A model generated the notes under the pieces. The model was not told the DNA's origin. It worked only from the letters and a program-made list of their open reading frames with translations, and did not search any database. The position numbers were made by a program, and so were the translations under genes. From a bacterium (GTDB lineage: Bacteria > Chloroflexota > Anaerolineae > Caldilineales > Caldilineaceae), in the NCBI GenBank assembly GCA_016124945.1, contig WGMT01000081.1, forward strand, positions 1-56,928: a DNA stretch of 56,928 bases. Reading direction: 5' to 3'. Positions within the stretch are counted from its first letter, which is position 1. Each line of letters starts with the position of its first letter. Positions 8,039 through 16,978 of this stretch are shown here, in pieces.

Positions 8039-8598
8039 TGTCCGAATCCAAAATCCATTGCGCTGAAAAATAGGGGGATCATCACGATGGCGCCGATGAG
8101 GATCGTGGCGATTTCGATGTAGACCCAGCCCTGCGCGGCGCGCATCCAAATACGGGCTTTGTTGGTGTCGGCGCGTTCTTTCTGCACGCCCACGTATTTG
8201 ACGGTGTACTGCTCCTCGGGGCGCACCTCTTCCAGTGGTTGTACATCCCAGCCGGCGTTCTGGAAAAGAGATGGAAACGAGGTCACCAGGCGGTGGGCGA
8301 GGTAGCCAAAGGGCAGCACGATCAAGAATAGGTAGATCAGTGTGCCAAGTAGGGCATCCAGCCAATACCAAGGGATGGGATCGAAGAAAGCAAAGAGATC
8401 AACCCACAACCAGCCCACAAAGAGGATCATAGGCGACGCCAGAACCCAGTTGAAGAGGCCATTGGCGACGGGTGTGGCTTCAACAAGCAACGACGGGACT
8501 TCTTTGCGTTGCAGGTGATTGGGGTTTTCGTTTTTTGTGATGCTTTCGTTTTTTGTAATGTTCTCGTTTGCCGGCATGCTATCGTTTACGTTTTCCAT
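8035..8598 (-). CDS. Three-helix membrane protein of unknown function
   Basis: I do not recognise a family. The 187-residue product has a polar N-terminus with a duplicated (E)NITKNESITKNEN stretch, encoded by a 17-bp direct repeat, then hydrophobic helices at roughly 45-70 and 80-105, a soluble stretch of about 40 residues containing EEQYTVKYVGV, and a third helix at about 150-178 ending FSAMDFGFGQ. It begins inside the 3' end of the NYN gene (20-bp overlap, same strand), so the two are probably translated from one mRNA. Its TGA stop lies in the first octads of the palindromic minisatellite. Confidence 0.6.
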   Translation of the reverse strand: MENVNDSMPANENITKNESITKNENPNHLQRKEVPSLLVEATPVANGLFNWVLASPMILFVGWLWVDLFAFFDPIPWYWLDALLGTLIYLFLIVLPFGYLAHRLVTSFPSLFQNAGWDVQPLEEVRPEEQYTVKYVGVQKERADTNKARIWMRAAQGWVYIEIATILIGAIVMIPLFFSAMDFGFGQ

Positions 8599-9196
8599 GC
8601 TTTGATTTCTTTTGGGGTTGGTCGTCCAATTTCGGTTTGGGTGGACGACGGCGTTTCGTCGGTTTGAAGGGAGGCGTCCAGGTAGGATCGTCTTGGTTCA
8701 TGCCGTCGCCGTCCGAGAAAAGACGCATCCAATCGTCGAGATGGGCGTTGGCGACTTCGGGGGGCGGCTCTCCCTCCGGCGGCACGGGACGTTTTGGGGG
8801 CGTGCGCGTCGGCTGCACCGGCCCCTCGAAGATCTTCTCGATGAACTCGTCTGAGCGCCACACTTCCACGTCGTGGTATTGGGCTTCCAGGCGCAGCGCG
8901 GCGTCGTTCGTCACCAGGATCAGATCCTTTTTGGGTGACTGCACCCGCCGTTTGATCAAGTCGTCGGCGTCGGTGGGGTTGCGGGCGAAGCGCACTTCCA
9001 CGCCGCCGCCGCTCAGATTGGCGGATCGGCCTTCGGTAATGCCGTGATCGAAGATCACCTCGATCTTGCCGGCGTAACGGCTCCTCCACGCACGTAGACG
9101 GGCCACCAATTTCGCTTCATCATCAACATCGCTTAGCCGAATGTCGGAAAAGACATTTGAACCGATTAAGTTGTGGCCGTCGATCAAGAGTGGCAC
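8579..9196 (-). CDS. NYN (YacP-like) domain protein, putative RNase
   Basis: The N-terminal half resembles the NYN/YacP branch of PIN-like RNases: LLIDGHNLIG at residues 3-12 with the first acidic residue, IEVIFDHG near 40, and the DADDLI and LILVTNDAAL motifs that carry the other acidic residues. The C-terminal 70 residues are proline- and lysine-rich and probably disordered, ending in a KRRRPPKPK-type basic tail that could bind RNA. The GTG at 9196 is chosen over the longer frame because GGGAG lies 6 nt upstream and the protein then begins right before the conserved strand; the longer N-terminus would be repeat-encoded. It is cotranscribed with the membrane protein that follows. Confidence 0.75.
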   Translation of the reverse strand: MPLLIDGHNLIGSNVFSDIRLSDVDDEAKLVARLRAWRSRYAGKIEVIFDHGITEGRSANLSGGGVEVRFARNPTDADDLIKRRVQSPKKDLILVTNDAALRLEAQYHDVEVWRSDEFIEKIFEGPVQPTRTPPKRPVPPEGEPPPEVANAHLDDWMRLFSDGDGMNQDDPTWTPPFKPTKRRRPPKPKLDDQPQKKSKHGKRKR

Positions 9197-9221
9197 GTAG
9201 AACTCCCAAAAGAGAGATGAT

Positions 9222-9295
9222 TGAAGAATAAAGATTGGGTTAAGGTTCAAAATTCCAATGAAGAATCTGCGCCGCTTACCAATCTTTATTCTTCA
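9222..9295. repeat. Inverted repeat between the NYN gene and the GT2 gene
   Basis: TGAAGAATAAAGATTGG at 9222-9238 pairs with CCAATCTTTATTCTTCA at 9279-9295 across a 40-bp loop. The right arm encodes the last residues and the TAA stop (9286-9288) of the glycosyltransferase. The same AATAAAGATTGG-type sequence recurs at 31524-31708 and 37066-37147. Confidence 0.8.
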
Positions 9296-10347
9296 TTCAT
9301 TTTTTTGTTCTTTTTCCGCCAACGTATCCCCACTGGATACCCAACCATCTTTGCCACGTCGCCCACCACCCGGATCACAGGGACAAGCAAGGCCGCCGTC
9401 CACCAGGCTGTGGGCGAAAGATCATGGCCGATGCGGCCCAATCGCCGCCACGGACGGGCGCAGTAGACCACTACACCGGCAATCAGCCCTAGCCAGCCCA
9501 GCCGGCGGGCGAAAAAGCCCCAAAAGGCGTGACCAAGCAGAGCGGGCAACACCACACCGTAGGTGACATAACGAATCACGTGACGTTTGCGCCAGAGATC
9601 GGCCTTGCCGTCGCCGCGGGCGTAGCGGTAGTACTGAGTCCAAAAGCTGCGCAGCGTAGAGCGTGGCCGAAAGTAAACCCGCGCCGCGGGCGCCCAAGCA
9701 AAGCCACTTGGCTGATGCGGCGTCAGCGCGTTGATGCCGAAATCGAAGAGCAGATCCTCGCAGTAGTCGAGCCATTCAGGATAGCCGCCAACCGCCGTCC
9801 ACGCTGCTTTGGTGAAAGCCACCGAGCGACTGCTGGGCAAAAAGCGCTGTGGATCGATCTCATCTTCCAGCGGCAACACTGTGGCTGCCATCGCCGTCTC
9901 GAAAGTACTCGCCGGATCGGGGACGAAGAAACCGGCCACCGCCTGGATGGGTTTCCCGGCCCGTTCGGCCTGCTCAAACGGCGCAATCAACGCTTCCAGC
10001 CAGCCCGGATCAAGGCGCACGCCTGCATCCGTCGCCGCGATGATCGGTCCACGCGCGGCGGCGATGGCCAGGTTGCGTCCACGGCTAATGTTGGCGCCCG
10101 GCTCCACAAGAATGCGCAGGTTAGGCAGACGTTCGCGGTAGCTCTCCAAAATCGCCACCGTCTCATCCTGGCTGCCGCCGTCACAGATTACCACTTCGTC
10201 GGGTTGCCGTTGCTGCGCCACCACCGAATCCAACAACCGGCGCAGGCTTTCTCCTTCATTGTAGACCGTTGCGATGAGGGATACCGTGGTTGTCTCTCCT
10301 TTTGGGTAGATTGTGATTGGGGATTGGGGATTGGGTTTCGTCAACAC
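9286..10347 (-). CDS. Family 2 glycosyltransferase, membrane-associated
   Basis: A GT-A-fold inverting glycosyltransferase, probably acting on a lipid-linked or cell-surface glycan. The catalytic domain starts VSLIATVYNEGESL (about residues 22-35), followed by DEVVICDGGSQDET, RGRNLAIAAARGPIIAATDAG with the acidic nucleotide-sugar site, and a hydrophobic segment near 290-320 that would anchor it. The start is uncertain. The only in-frame start codons are GTG or TTG at 10347/10344, directly after an in-frame TAA, and the first 15 or so residues (PNPQSPI...) come from CCCCAAT heptads. A ribosome-site-like AAAGGAGAG lies inside the frame just before the conserved part but is followed by no standard start codon. 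Confidence 0.8.
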   Translation of the reverse strand: MLTKPNPQSPITIYPKGETTTVSLIATVYNEGESLRRLLDSVVAQQRQPDEVVICDGGSQDETVAILESYRERLPNLRILVEPGANISRGRNLAIAAARGPIIAATDAGVRLDPGWLEALIAPFEQAERAGKPIQAVAGFFVPDPASTFETAMAATVLPLEDEIDPQRFLPSSRSVAFTKAAWTAVGGYPEWLDYCEDLLFDFGINALTPHQPSGFAWAPAARVYFRPRSTLRSFWTQYYRYARGDGKADLWRKRHVIRYVTYGVVLPALLGHAFWGFFARRLGWLGLIAGVVVYCARPWRRLGRIGHDLSPTAWWTAALLVPVIRVVGDVAKMVGYPVGIRWRKKNKKMNEE

Positions 10348-10411
10348 TTAGTGATGCCAATGGACAAAACTGCTTGTCGACATATCCCCAGTCCCCAATC
10401 CCCATCACCCC
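10313..10411. repeat. CCCCAAT heptad-armed inverted repeat
   Basis: Left arm 10313-10334 contains three ATTGGGG units; right arm 10386-10411 is CCCCAGT-CCCCAAT-CCCCATC-ACCCC. The loop is about 50 bp. The unit CCCCA(A/G)T is the same heptanucleotide known as an STRR repeat in heterocystous cyanobacteria. The left arm lies within the coding frame of the minus-strand glycosyltransferase, including the only usable start region. Confidence 0.9.
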
Positions 10412-10451
10412 ATTCTGCCGTAGATTCCCTAGACGATCAATTCTCCGCTGA

Positions 10452-10481
10452 TTGTCTTTGCGTCTTTTTCCCTGCTATAAT
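10452..10481 (+). promoter_or_regulatory. Promoter for the dinG-like gene
   Basis: TTGTCT (10452-10457) and a perfect TATAAT (10476-10481) are separated by 18 bp and face the helicase gene, which would give an mRNA leader of about 140 nt before the ATG at 10632. It is the best sigma-70-type promoter visible in this part of the window. The rest of the 284-bp divergent gap (10348-10631) is the heptad element plus unremarkable sequence. Confidence 0.6.
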
Positions 10482-10631
10482 GCGCTTGCGCTGGACTAGG
10501 GCGATACCGGCGCGGTCTGCCACGCTTCCTCTGAACAGTCAAGATGCTTTCATTTTGCGTGTGCGTGTGCAGTGCAATTCAGGACACCTCCTTGAAAAGG
10601 CAACAGCCCCCTAGAAGGGATCGGTTTGTAA

Positions 10632-13493
10632 ATGGCCGAGCGTATTTATGTCGCTCTGGACCTGGAAACCACCGGGCTGGATAGCAGCCGCGATGCGATC
10701 ATCGAGATAGGTGCCGTGCGCTTTCATGGCGACACCGTCTTGGATCGCTTCGCTACTTTTGTTCATCCACAGCGTCCTATCCCCTTGCGTGTGCAACAGA
10801 TAACGGCGATTACGGATCGTGATGTGGCCGATGCGCCCACCATCGATGCTATCGCCCCTGAGTTGCTTGCGTTTGTGGATGGCAATGTCCACGCGGTGGT
10901 GGCGCACAACGCGCCTTTCGATCTTGGCTTTTTGCAGCGGGCAGGCATTCACTTTCACCACCCTGCATTGGATACACACGAACTCTCTTCGATTGTGCTG
11001 CCTGGGATGTCCAGCTACAGCCTGGGCGAACTCTGCCGCCAACTGAAGATCACCCTGCCCAATGCGCACCGTGCGCTGGATGACGCCGAAGCCGCCGCCC
11101 GCCTTTTCATGTACATCCAGGGTGTATTGGCGCGCCTGCCCCGCCCGATCCTGCGTACCTTAATCGACTGCGCCGGCGACAGTCTGTGGGGCCCTTTGTT
11201 GCTTATGCGCGATGCGTTGGCTCTTTCCACTGTAGACAGCGTGTGGCCCGGCACACACCTTGCCCAATCTGCCGAAGAGTCTGCCGAAGAGATCGCCCTG
11301 CCCGCACCTGTCGCAGGCCATGTGACGGCTGTGCCACGCGCTACCGTGGATCGCGCCTTCGCCGCCGACGGTCCTCTGGCGCAGTTAATGGGCGATGGTT
11401 ACGAAGTACGCCTCGGCCAGGTGGAGATGGCGCAGACGGTGTTGCAGGCGCTCAACCTGGGTGGCCACCACATTATCGAAGCGGGCACCGGCACCGGCAA
11501 AAGCATGGCCTATCTGCTCCCTGCGGCGCTTTGGGCGCTTGCAAACGGACAGCGCGTGGTCATCGCCACAGATACGATTACCCTTCAGGAACAGTTGATC
11601 GAGCAGGAGATCCCCCGCCTCGCCGCCATGACAGGCGCGACGGTGCAGGCCGCCCTGCTCAAAGGACGTAGCCACTACCTCTGCCTGCGTCGCCTACGCG
11701 CCTGGATCAGTGGCCGCTCCCTGAGCCAGTTGGAATTGCGCCTGTTGACGCGCATCCTAATCTGGCTACCGCACACCCGTACCGGCGATCTAAGCGAACT
11801 CTCAATCTACGACAACCAGGAACGCGCACTCTGGCAGTCGATCTGTTCCGACAGCCAGAGCTGCACCGAAGAACGATGTGGATCGCCGACCTCTGCGGGC
11901 AACGATGCGCTCTCCTGGCTACAGCCGCCGGGGATGGCTCCAGACTTTTATTGGACGGCGCGCCGTCGGGCGCAAAATGCGCACCTTCTGGTGATCAACC
12001 ATGCCCTGCTGCTGGCCGATCTGCAAAACAAAGGGCGTGTCTTGCCCGAGTACAATCATCTAATCGTCGACGAGGCCCACCGGCTTGAACATGCCGCTAC
12101 CGAACAATTTACCTTCCGCATCGAAAGCAAGCGATTAGAACTTCACCTGCGCCGCCTGCCGCTAAACGAAGAAACGTTGGCCCTTCTAGCCGATCAGCCA
12201 CAACGGCTGCGCCTGGCCCAACAGATTACACAGCAGGCACAGCGCATCAGTACTTCGCTGCGTAGCTTTGTCGCCTCGCTGATTCGAATCGTCAAGCGTC
12301 ATGGCGGCGAAGAGGAACAGACGGGCCAGGAGATAAGCGTCGATCTGGATCTGTTGCGTCCTCAGCCGCGCTGGAGCCAGGTGGAGATCGAGTGGGACAA
12401 CATCAGCACAGCCCTGCGTCGGTTGACACGCCTGCTGGCCGAGCTAGTCGGCCAGTTGGAATCGGCGCGTTGGTGGCAAGCCGACGTGCAGGCGCAGATT
12501 CTCGCCGACTTTCAACGTAGCTACGCCTATCTGGCCGAGATCGACCAGCAGCTCGAATTGCTGATCATGGGCACCGCCAACCAGCGCCGAGACACGATTA
12601 GCTGGCTCGAACTCAACGCCGAAGGTAAGGTGTTGACCTTCTGCCTGGCACCGGTGCACATAAGTGAGGTGCTTGAAAGCGGTCTCTTCCGCTCGCGGCG
12701 TGCGGTGATCCTTACCGGGGCAACGCTGCGTACAGACGAAGGCTTCGACTTCATCCAGGAGCGATTGGGCTTTCTACACGCCCAGACACGCACAGTGGAG
12801 AGCCCTTTCGACTATCGCTCGAACGTGCTGCTCTACCTGCCCAGCGACATGCCTGCACCGGATCGGGGCGGCTACCAATCTGCCGTAGAGCGCGCCATTG
12901 TGGAGACGGCGCGCGCCGCCGATGGACGCACGCTCGTCCTCTTTACCAGCCACGCCCACCTGCGCGCCACCGCCGACGCCGTCCGCTCGCCATTGGATCA
13001 GGCCGGCGTGACGGTGCTGGAGCATGGTTCCAGCGGACGGGGCCAACTTCTGCGTGAGTTCCGTAGCGGGCGCAAGGCAGTGTTGCTGGGCACCGGCACC
13101 TTCTGGGAAGGTATCGACTTGCCCGGCGAAATGCTTTCGTGCCTGCTCATTGTGCGCCTGCCCTTCGCTGTGCCCACAGATCCACTGGTCAAAGCGCGCA
13201 GTCAGGCCTACGACAATCCATTCAACGACTACACCTTGCCCGATGCTGTGTTACGCTTTCGCCAGGGCTTTGGCCGTCTCATCCGCCGCGCCGATGACCG
13301 TGGTTTGGTGGTGCTGCTCGATAGTCGCATCTGGCAGCGCCCCTATGGATCCGCCTTTGTGGACGCACTGCCGCCTTGCACGGTGCGTCATGCGCCGCTG
13401 ATGAATCTAAGCGAAAACGTAGGTCAGTGGCTCAACAACCGCCCCTGGTCTTTGCCCGATGGTTACGATGGCCGCCCAAAGATTTTTTCTTGA
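10632..13493 (+). CDS. dinG: DinG-family helicase fused to DnaQ-like 3'-5' exonuclease
   Basis: A two-domain DNA repair enzyme of 953 residues. The N-terminal 170 residues are a DEDDh exonuclease: DLETTG at 10-15, AHNAPFDLGF near 95 and HRALDDAEAAARLF near 152. The rest is an XPD/DinG superfamily 2 helicase: AGTGTGKS Walker A near 284, VDEAHR near 480, TGATL, then GTGTFWEGIDLPG and QGFGRLIRR in the C-terminal RecA domain. Between Walker A and the DEAH box there are four cysteines (about 350, 404, 410, 415) in the position of the XPD-type Fe-S cluster, so this member probably keeps the cluster. ATG start; AGAAGGGAT lies upstream. A structured gap separates it from the ResB-like gene. Confidence 0.9.
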   Translation: MAERIYVALDLETTGLDSSRDAIIEIGAVRFHGDTVLDRFATFVHPQRPIPLRVQQITAITDRDVADAPTIDAIAPELLAFVDGNVHAVVAHNAPFDLGFLQRAGIHFHHPALDTHELSSIVLPGMSSYSLGELCRQLKITLPNAHRALDDAEAAARLFMYIQGVLARLPRPILRTLIDCAGDSLWGPLLLMRDALALSTVDSVWPGTHLAQSAEESAEEIALPAPVAGHVTAVPRATVDRAFAADGPLAQLMGDGYEVRLGQVEMAQTVLQALNLGGHHIIEAGTGTGKSMAYLLPAALWALANGQRVVIATDTITLQEQLIEQEIPRLAAMTGATVQAALLKGRSHYLCLRRLRAWISGRSLSQLELRLLTRILIWLPHTRTGDLSELSIYDNQERALWQSICSDSQSCTEERCGSPTSAGNDALSWLQPPGMAPDFYWTARRRAQNAHLLVINHALLLADLQNKGRVLPEYNHLIVDEAHRLEHAATEQFTFRIESKRLELHLRRLPLNEETLALLADQPQRLRLAQQITQQAQRISTSLRSFVASLIRIVKRHGGEEEQTGQEISVDLDLLRPQPRWSQVEIEWDNISTALRRLTRLLAELVGQLESARWWQADVQAQILADFQRSYAYLAEIDQQLELLIMGTANQRRDTISWLELNAEGKVLTFCLAPVHISEVLESGLFRSRRAVILTGATLRTDEGFDFIQERLGFLHAQTRTVESPFDYRSNVLLYLPSDMPAPDRGGYQSAVERAIVETARAADGRTLVLFTSHAHLRATADAVRSPLDQAGVTVLEHGSSGRGQLLREFRSGRKAVLLGTGTFWEGIDLPGEMLSCLLIVRLPFAVPTDPLVKARSQAYDNPFNDYTLPDAVLRFRQGFGRLIRRADDRGLVVLLDSRIWQRPYGSAFVDALPPCTVRHAPLMNLSENVGQWLNNRPWSLPDGYDGRPKIFS

Positions 13494-13497
13494 TGAT

Positions 13498-13580
13498 AAC
13501 GATTCCGGTGCGATGCACTAGCCACAGTCAGATACGAATGCCAGGTGCTCTCCTGGCCAGTGCGTCGTACCGGAATCGTT
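13498..13580. repeat. Imperfect inverted repeat upstream of the ResB-like gene
   Basis: AACGATTCCGGTGCGATGCACT (13498-13519 region) pairs with the reverse complement at 13559-13580 with three mismatches over 22 bp; an inner stem CCAGG...CCTGG lies at 13541-13556. It starts 4 bp after the dinG stop and ends 5 bp before the GTGAGG ribosome site of the next gene, so it could act as a terminator-like fold or mask translation. It has no heptad structure, unlike the other palindromes. Confidence 0.7.
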
Positions 13581-13595
13581 GCTCGTGAGGCTTGC

Positions 13596-15089
13596 ATGGT
13601 GAATTCCGACACCCAATTGAATCGCTCACCCGCAACAGGCGACCGTACTGATTGGTTGTCTCATCCCTTGTGGGCGACTTTCTGGCGCAGCCTGCGCCAT
13701 CCTGTGTGGTTGTTGCTTGTGGCAGGGCTTTTGCTGATTCTACAATCGGCTGCGCTCGTCTTGCCGCAGATGCCCGGTCAATTGACCGAAGACGCGGTTG
13801 AGCGGGCGCGCTGGTTGTTGACAGCCCAGGAACCGTACGGCGATCTAGGTGCGCTGTTGGCCTGGTTGGGGCTTTTCGACTTTACCCGCAGCTATGTGTT
13901 GCGCGGGTTGTTGGTGATCTTGATTTTACTGATGGCGATTCAAGTGGGTGATCTGTTGGCGATGCTCCAGCGTATTCAGTTGCTACGTCGTGGCCTCGGC
14001 GAATACAGCTTTGCCGCGGGGACGCCGCTCACAACCCCAGGGTTGCAAACGGTCTACCGCCAACGCACGGCGTTGGCGCTTCCTCCTGACGTGGCGGCGG
14101 CGCAGCTTTCGGTGCAGATTGGCCGAGCACCTGATGCCCGTGTTGCCGTCACCAGTGCAGAGGGGCAAATTGTTGACGAAGAACGCTGGCTCCGCTTCGA
14201 TCACCAGCATTTTCTCTATCTGCGTCTTCTACTGGTTGCGGCGGCGACGGCGGCGCTGATCCTTCTTTGGGTAATCCTTACAGTGGGGTGGGATGCCCAG
14301 CCACCGTTATTGGCTCCGGATGCTTCGTTCCGTCTGGCATCGCACGATCTGCGCCTTTCATATCAGGTGACACCTGGGGATCCCAATGCCGCACCTGACG
14401 CCACTGCGCCCATGTTGCTCGTTTCGATGGGCACAGAAGAGGGAATGCTCGATGCCCGCTTCCCTGGTCAAATACGGCTAGGCGGTGCGGAAATCGGATC
14501 GACGCCTGCCGACCCAGCGTTGGTGGTTGAAGCCTGGATGGGCGGCGCGCCGACGGCTGCACTTGCATTGCCTGGCCAGAGTGGTTTACGCCACCGTTTC
14601 AGCTTTGCCTTTCCCTCTGTAGGCAGCGAAGAATCTGTGCTGATTCCGGGAGCGGAGCTAGGGGTGCGTTTGGTGCGCCTACCCGATTCTTACCGCTTTC
14701 TGATGGAGGTGGTAAGCAGCGCGTCGGATGTGGAGACACAGCGCACCGAAATCAACGCCAACGACGCCATTGTCGTCCCCTACCCAGGCGCAGCGGACGG
14801 TGAACTGGTGCTACGCTTCCGCTACTTGCCTATGCTACGTGTCCATGTACAGTCGATGCCGGGCGATTGGCTGGCGATCCCGCTCCTGGCGCTGGTGTTG
14901 GTGGGTGGGGTGGGGCTGTTGCGCCGTCCCCGTTTTTTGATTTGCCAGGTCGCACCCTGGCCGCCGGAACGATCGGTGCTGGTGGTGCAAAGTGACGATT
15001 CCGCAACGACGACGGCGCTGGTAACCTGGGCGGCGTCGGTCGGTTCGTCTACCATACAAGAAACCACACAAAAAGAGGATGCAGCATGA
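13596..15089 (+). CDS. ResB-like membrane protein (cytochrome c biogenesis type)
   Basis: ResB works with ResA/CcsA in haem handling and c-type cytochrome assembly at the outer face of the membrane. The 497-residue product has the ResB arrangement: two N-terminal helices (about 35-58 and 103-125) flanking a segment containing LGLFDFTRSYVLRGLL, a third helix at about 205-230, a large extracytoplasmic beta-rich domain of about 200 residues, and a last helix near 440-460 followed by a short cytoplasmic tail. The ATG at 13596 is preferred because GTGAGG precedes it and the longer frame would run through the hairpin. No CcsA/ResC partner is present here. Family assignment is from topology and a weak motif match. 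Confidence 0.65.
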   Translation: MVNSDTQLNRSPATGDRTDWLSHPLWATFWRSLRHPVWLLLVAGLLLILQSAALVLPQMPGQLTEDAVERARWLLTAQEPYGDLGALLAWLGLFDFTRSYVLRGLLVILILLMAIQVGDLLAMLQRIQLLRRGLGEYSFAAGTPLTTPGLQTVYRQRTALALPPDVAAAQLSVQIGRAPDARVAVTSAEGQIVDEERWLRFDHQHFLYLRLLLVAAATAALILLWVILTVGWDAQPPLLAPDASFRLASHDLRLSYQVTPGDPNAAPDATAPMLLVSMGTEEGMLDARFPGQIRLGGAEIGSTPADPALVVEAWMGGAPTAALALPGQSGLRHRFSFAFPSVGSEESVLIPGAELGVRLVRLPDSYRFLMEVVSSASDVETQRTEINANDAIVVPYPGAADGELVLRFRYLPMLRVHVQSMPGDWLAIPLLALVLVGGVGLLRRPRFLICQVAPWPPERSVLVVQSDDSATTTALVTWAASVGSSTIQETTQKEDAA

Positions 15090-15736
15090 ACGATCCGTCA
15101 CCGATTGTCATTGGCGTAGCCGGCGGCACCGGCAGCGGCAAAACCACAGTCAGTGAGCGCATCCTTGCGCAGATTGGCATGGCCTACATCGCCTACCTGC
15201 AACATGACAGCTACTACTACGACAACAGCCACCTTCCGCCCGTTGATCGAGCGCGCCGCAACTATGATCACCCGGCCAGCCTGGACACGCCGTTGCTCGT
15301 GGAACACCTACGCACATTGCGTCGAGGCGAAGCTGTGGACGTGCCTATCTACGATTTTGCCACCCATACACGCCAGAAGGAGACTCGCCGCGTCGAGTCG
15401 GCGCCGGTGGTGCTTTTGGAAGGGATTTTGATCTTCGCTGAAAAGTCCTTGCGCGAGTTAATGGACATCTGCATCTACGTGGACACCGATGCCGACATCC
15501 GCTTCATTCGTCGCTTCGATCGCGACGTGAAGGAGCGAGGGCGCACACCCGATTCGATCATACGCCAATATTTGGAGACGGTGCGCCCCATGCACCTGGA
15601 GTTTGTGGAACCCAGCAAGCGTTATGCCGACATCATTGTGCCGCAGGGTGGACACAATGCCGTGGCCATGGAGATGATCCTGGCGCGAATTCGGGCGTTG
15701 GTGGTGGAGCGCAGCGGAGAGGCGGCGCGGCGATGA
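15086..15736 (+). CDS. udk: Uridine kinase
   Basis: Phosphorylates uridine and cytidine to UMP and CMP in pyrimidine salvage. The 216-residue product begins with the P-loop GVAGGTGSGKTT (about residues 8-19) and has the substrate-binding HDSYYYD, the YDHPASLDTPLL segment, the PIYDFATHTR loop, LLEGILIF, and RFIRRFDRDVKERGRT of the lid region, all characteristic of Udk rather than phosphoribulokinase. Its ATG overlaps the TGA of the ResB-like gene (ATGA), and its own stop overlaps the next start in the same way. Its position at the head of the glycan cluster could link it to UDP-sugar supply, but this is inference. Confidence 0.92.
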   Translation: MNDPSPIVIGVAGGTGSGKTTVSERILAQIGMAYIAYLQHDSYYYDNSHLPPVDRARRNYDHPASLDTPLLVEHLRTLRRGEAVDVPIYDFATHTRQKETRRVESAPVVLLEGILIFAEKSLRELMDICIYVDTDADIRFIRRFDRDVKERGRTPDSIIRQYLETVRPMHLEFVEPSKRYADIIVPQGGHNAVAMEMILARIRALVVERSGEAARR

Positions 15737-16956
15737 GACGAGGAGTCGAAGACGTGTCTACGCCCGATCTTCGCCTCGACGCCCCGTCGCTTCGTCGTCT
15801 CCCTGTCATTCTGGACGTGGGGCCGGCGGTGCATCAAAACGCGGGGCTGGCGCGCTATACCGAACGGCTGGCTTTCCACTTGCAGCGTGATCTGGCGGAT
15901 GAGGTGGATCTCACCCTTTTCTACAACGCCCACAGTGGACATACCCCACCGCTGTCGCTGGCGGGCCTGCCCCAACAGATGCTGCCGATGGGGCAGTATA
16001 CATGGCGACTGAGTGTGTTGGCGAGCCAGATGCTGCGCCGCCCATTTTGGGAGGAACAACTGCCGGATGGCGCAGTCTACCATGCCGCCGAGCACCTGCT
16101 GCCCCGTCTGCGCCGCCCCACTGTGTTGACCGTTCACGATCTGATCTTCGAGCGTTACCCGCAGCACCACACCCGGCTGAATCGTCTCTTCCTCAAGGTG
16201 GGCATGCCCCTGTTTGTGCGCGCCGCCGATGCCATCATCGCCGTGAGCGAGCACACGAAGCGTGATCTCGTTGAACTCTATGGCACCCCCGCCCAGAAGA
16301 TCCATGTGATCTACGAAGGCATCGACGAGCGCTTTGCCCCCATCGGCCCGCCCCTGGTGACCGCCATCCGCCGCAAGTTGGGCATCACACGTCCTTACCT
16401 GCTCATGGTGGGCACGCTGGAGCCGCGCAAAAATCATGCGGCCGCGCTACAGGCGCTGGCACAACTCAAGGCCGAGGGCCATCCTCACTGCCTGGTGATT
16501 GTGGGGGGCCAAGGCTGGTTGTTTGACCCGATCCAGGCTTTGGTGGGAGAATTGGGGCTTGCCGACGATGTCCTCTTTGCCGGGCGCGTCGACGACGACG
16601 ACCTGCCCGCGCTCTACAGCGGCGCCGATTGTGTGCTCATGCCCAGCCTTTACGAAGGCTTCGGTTTTCCCGTGATCGAGGCGATGGCGTGTGGCGTACC
16701 GGTGGTCTGTAGCAACCGCAGCAGCCTGCCCGAAGTGGCAGGCGACGCCGCGTTGTTGGTCGATCCCGAGGATGTGGATGGGCTGGCCGCCGCCACAGGA
16801 CGCATCCTTGGCGACGCGGCGTTGGCCGGTCACCTGCGGCAGGCGGGGAAGGCGCAAGCCACCCGCTTCGATTGGACACGCTGTGCCGCGCAGACGGTAG
16901 GCGTCTATCGCGAACTGATCAACGCCAGTCGCTCTTCAGGTTCGATCACCTCATGA
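15733..16956 (+). CDS. Family 4 glycosyltransferase
   Basis: A GT-B retaining glycosyltransferase, probably mannosyl/glucosyl transfer from a nucleotide sugar onto the growing glycan in the cytoplasm. In 407 residues it shows the acceptor-side GLARYTERLAFHL, AVSEHTKRDL near 173, the linker VGTLEPRKNH near 222, and the donor-binding PSLYEGFGFPVIEAMACG (E-x7-E motif) with SSLPEVAGDAALLVDP. It starts by an ATGA overlap with udk. It is closely similar in layout to the GT4 genes at 24786 and 25948, with the same PSLYEGFG and SSLPEVAG blocks, so these are paralogues within one cluster. Confidence 0.9.
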   Translation: MRRGVEDVSTPDLRLDAPSLRRLPVILDVGPAVHQNAGLARYTERLAFHLQRDLADEVDLTLFYNAHSGHTPPLSLAGLPQQMLPMGQYTWRLSVLASQMLRRPFWEEQLPDGAVYHAAEHLLPRLRRPTVLTVHDLIFERYPQHHTRLNRLFLKVGMPLFVRAADAIIAVSEHTKRDLVELYGTPAQKIHVIYEGIDERFAPIGPPLVTAIRRKLGITRPYLLMVGTLEPRKNHAAALQALAQLKAEGHPHCLVIVGGQGWLFDPIQALVGELGLADDVLFAGRVDDDDLPALYSGADCVLMPSLYEGFGFPVIEAMACGVPVVCSNRSSLPEVAGDAALLVDPEDVDGLAAATGRILGDAALAGHLRQAGKAQATRFDWTRCAAQTVGVYRELINASRSSGSITS

Positions 16957-16978
16957 AACCACAACCAGGACAAGCAGA

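Noticed and set aside
6390..8051. 553-residue fusion of a repeat protein with the M20 peptidase
   Set aside because: The upstream 167 codons are octamer repeat DNA, and a good GGAGG site with GTG at 7550 starts the standard-length enzyme.
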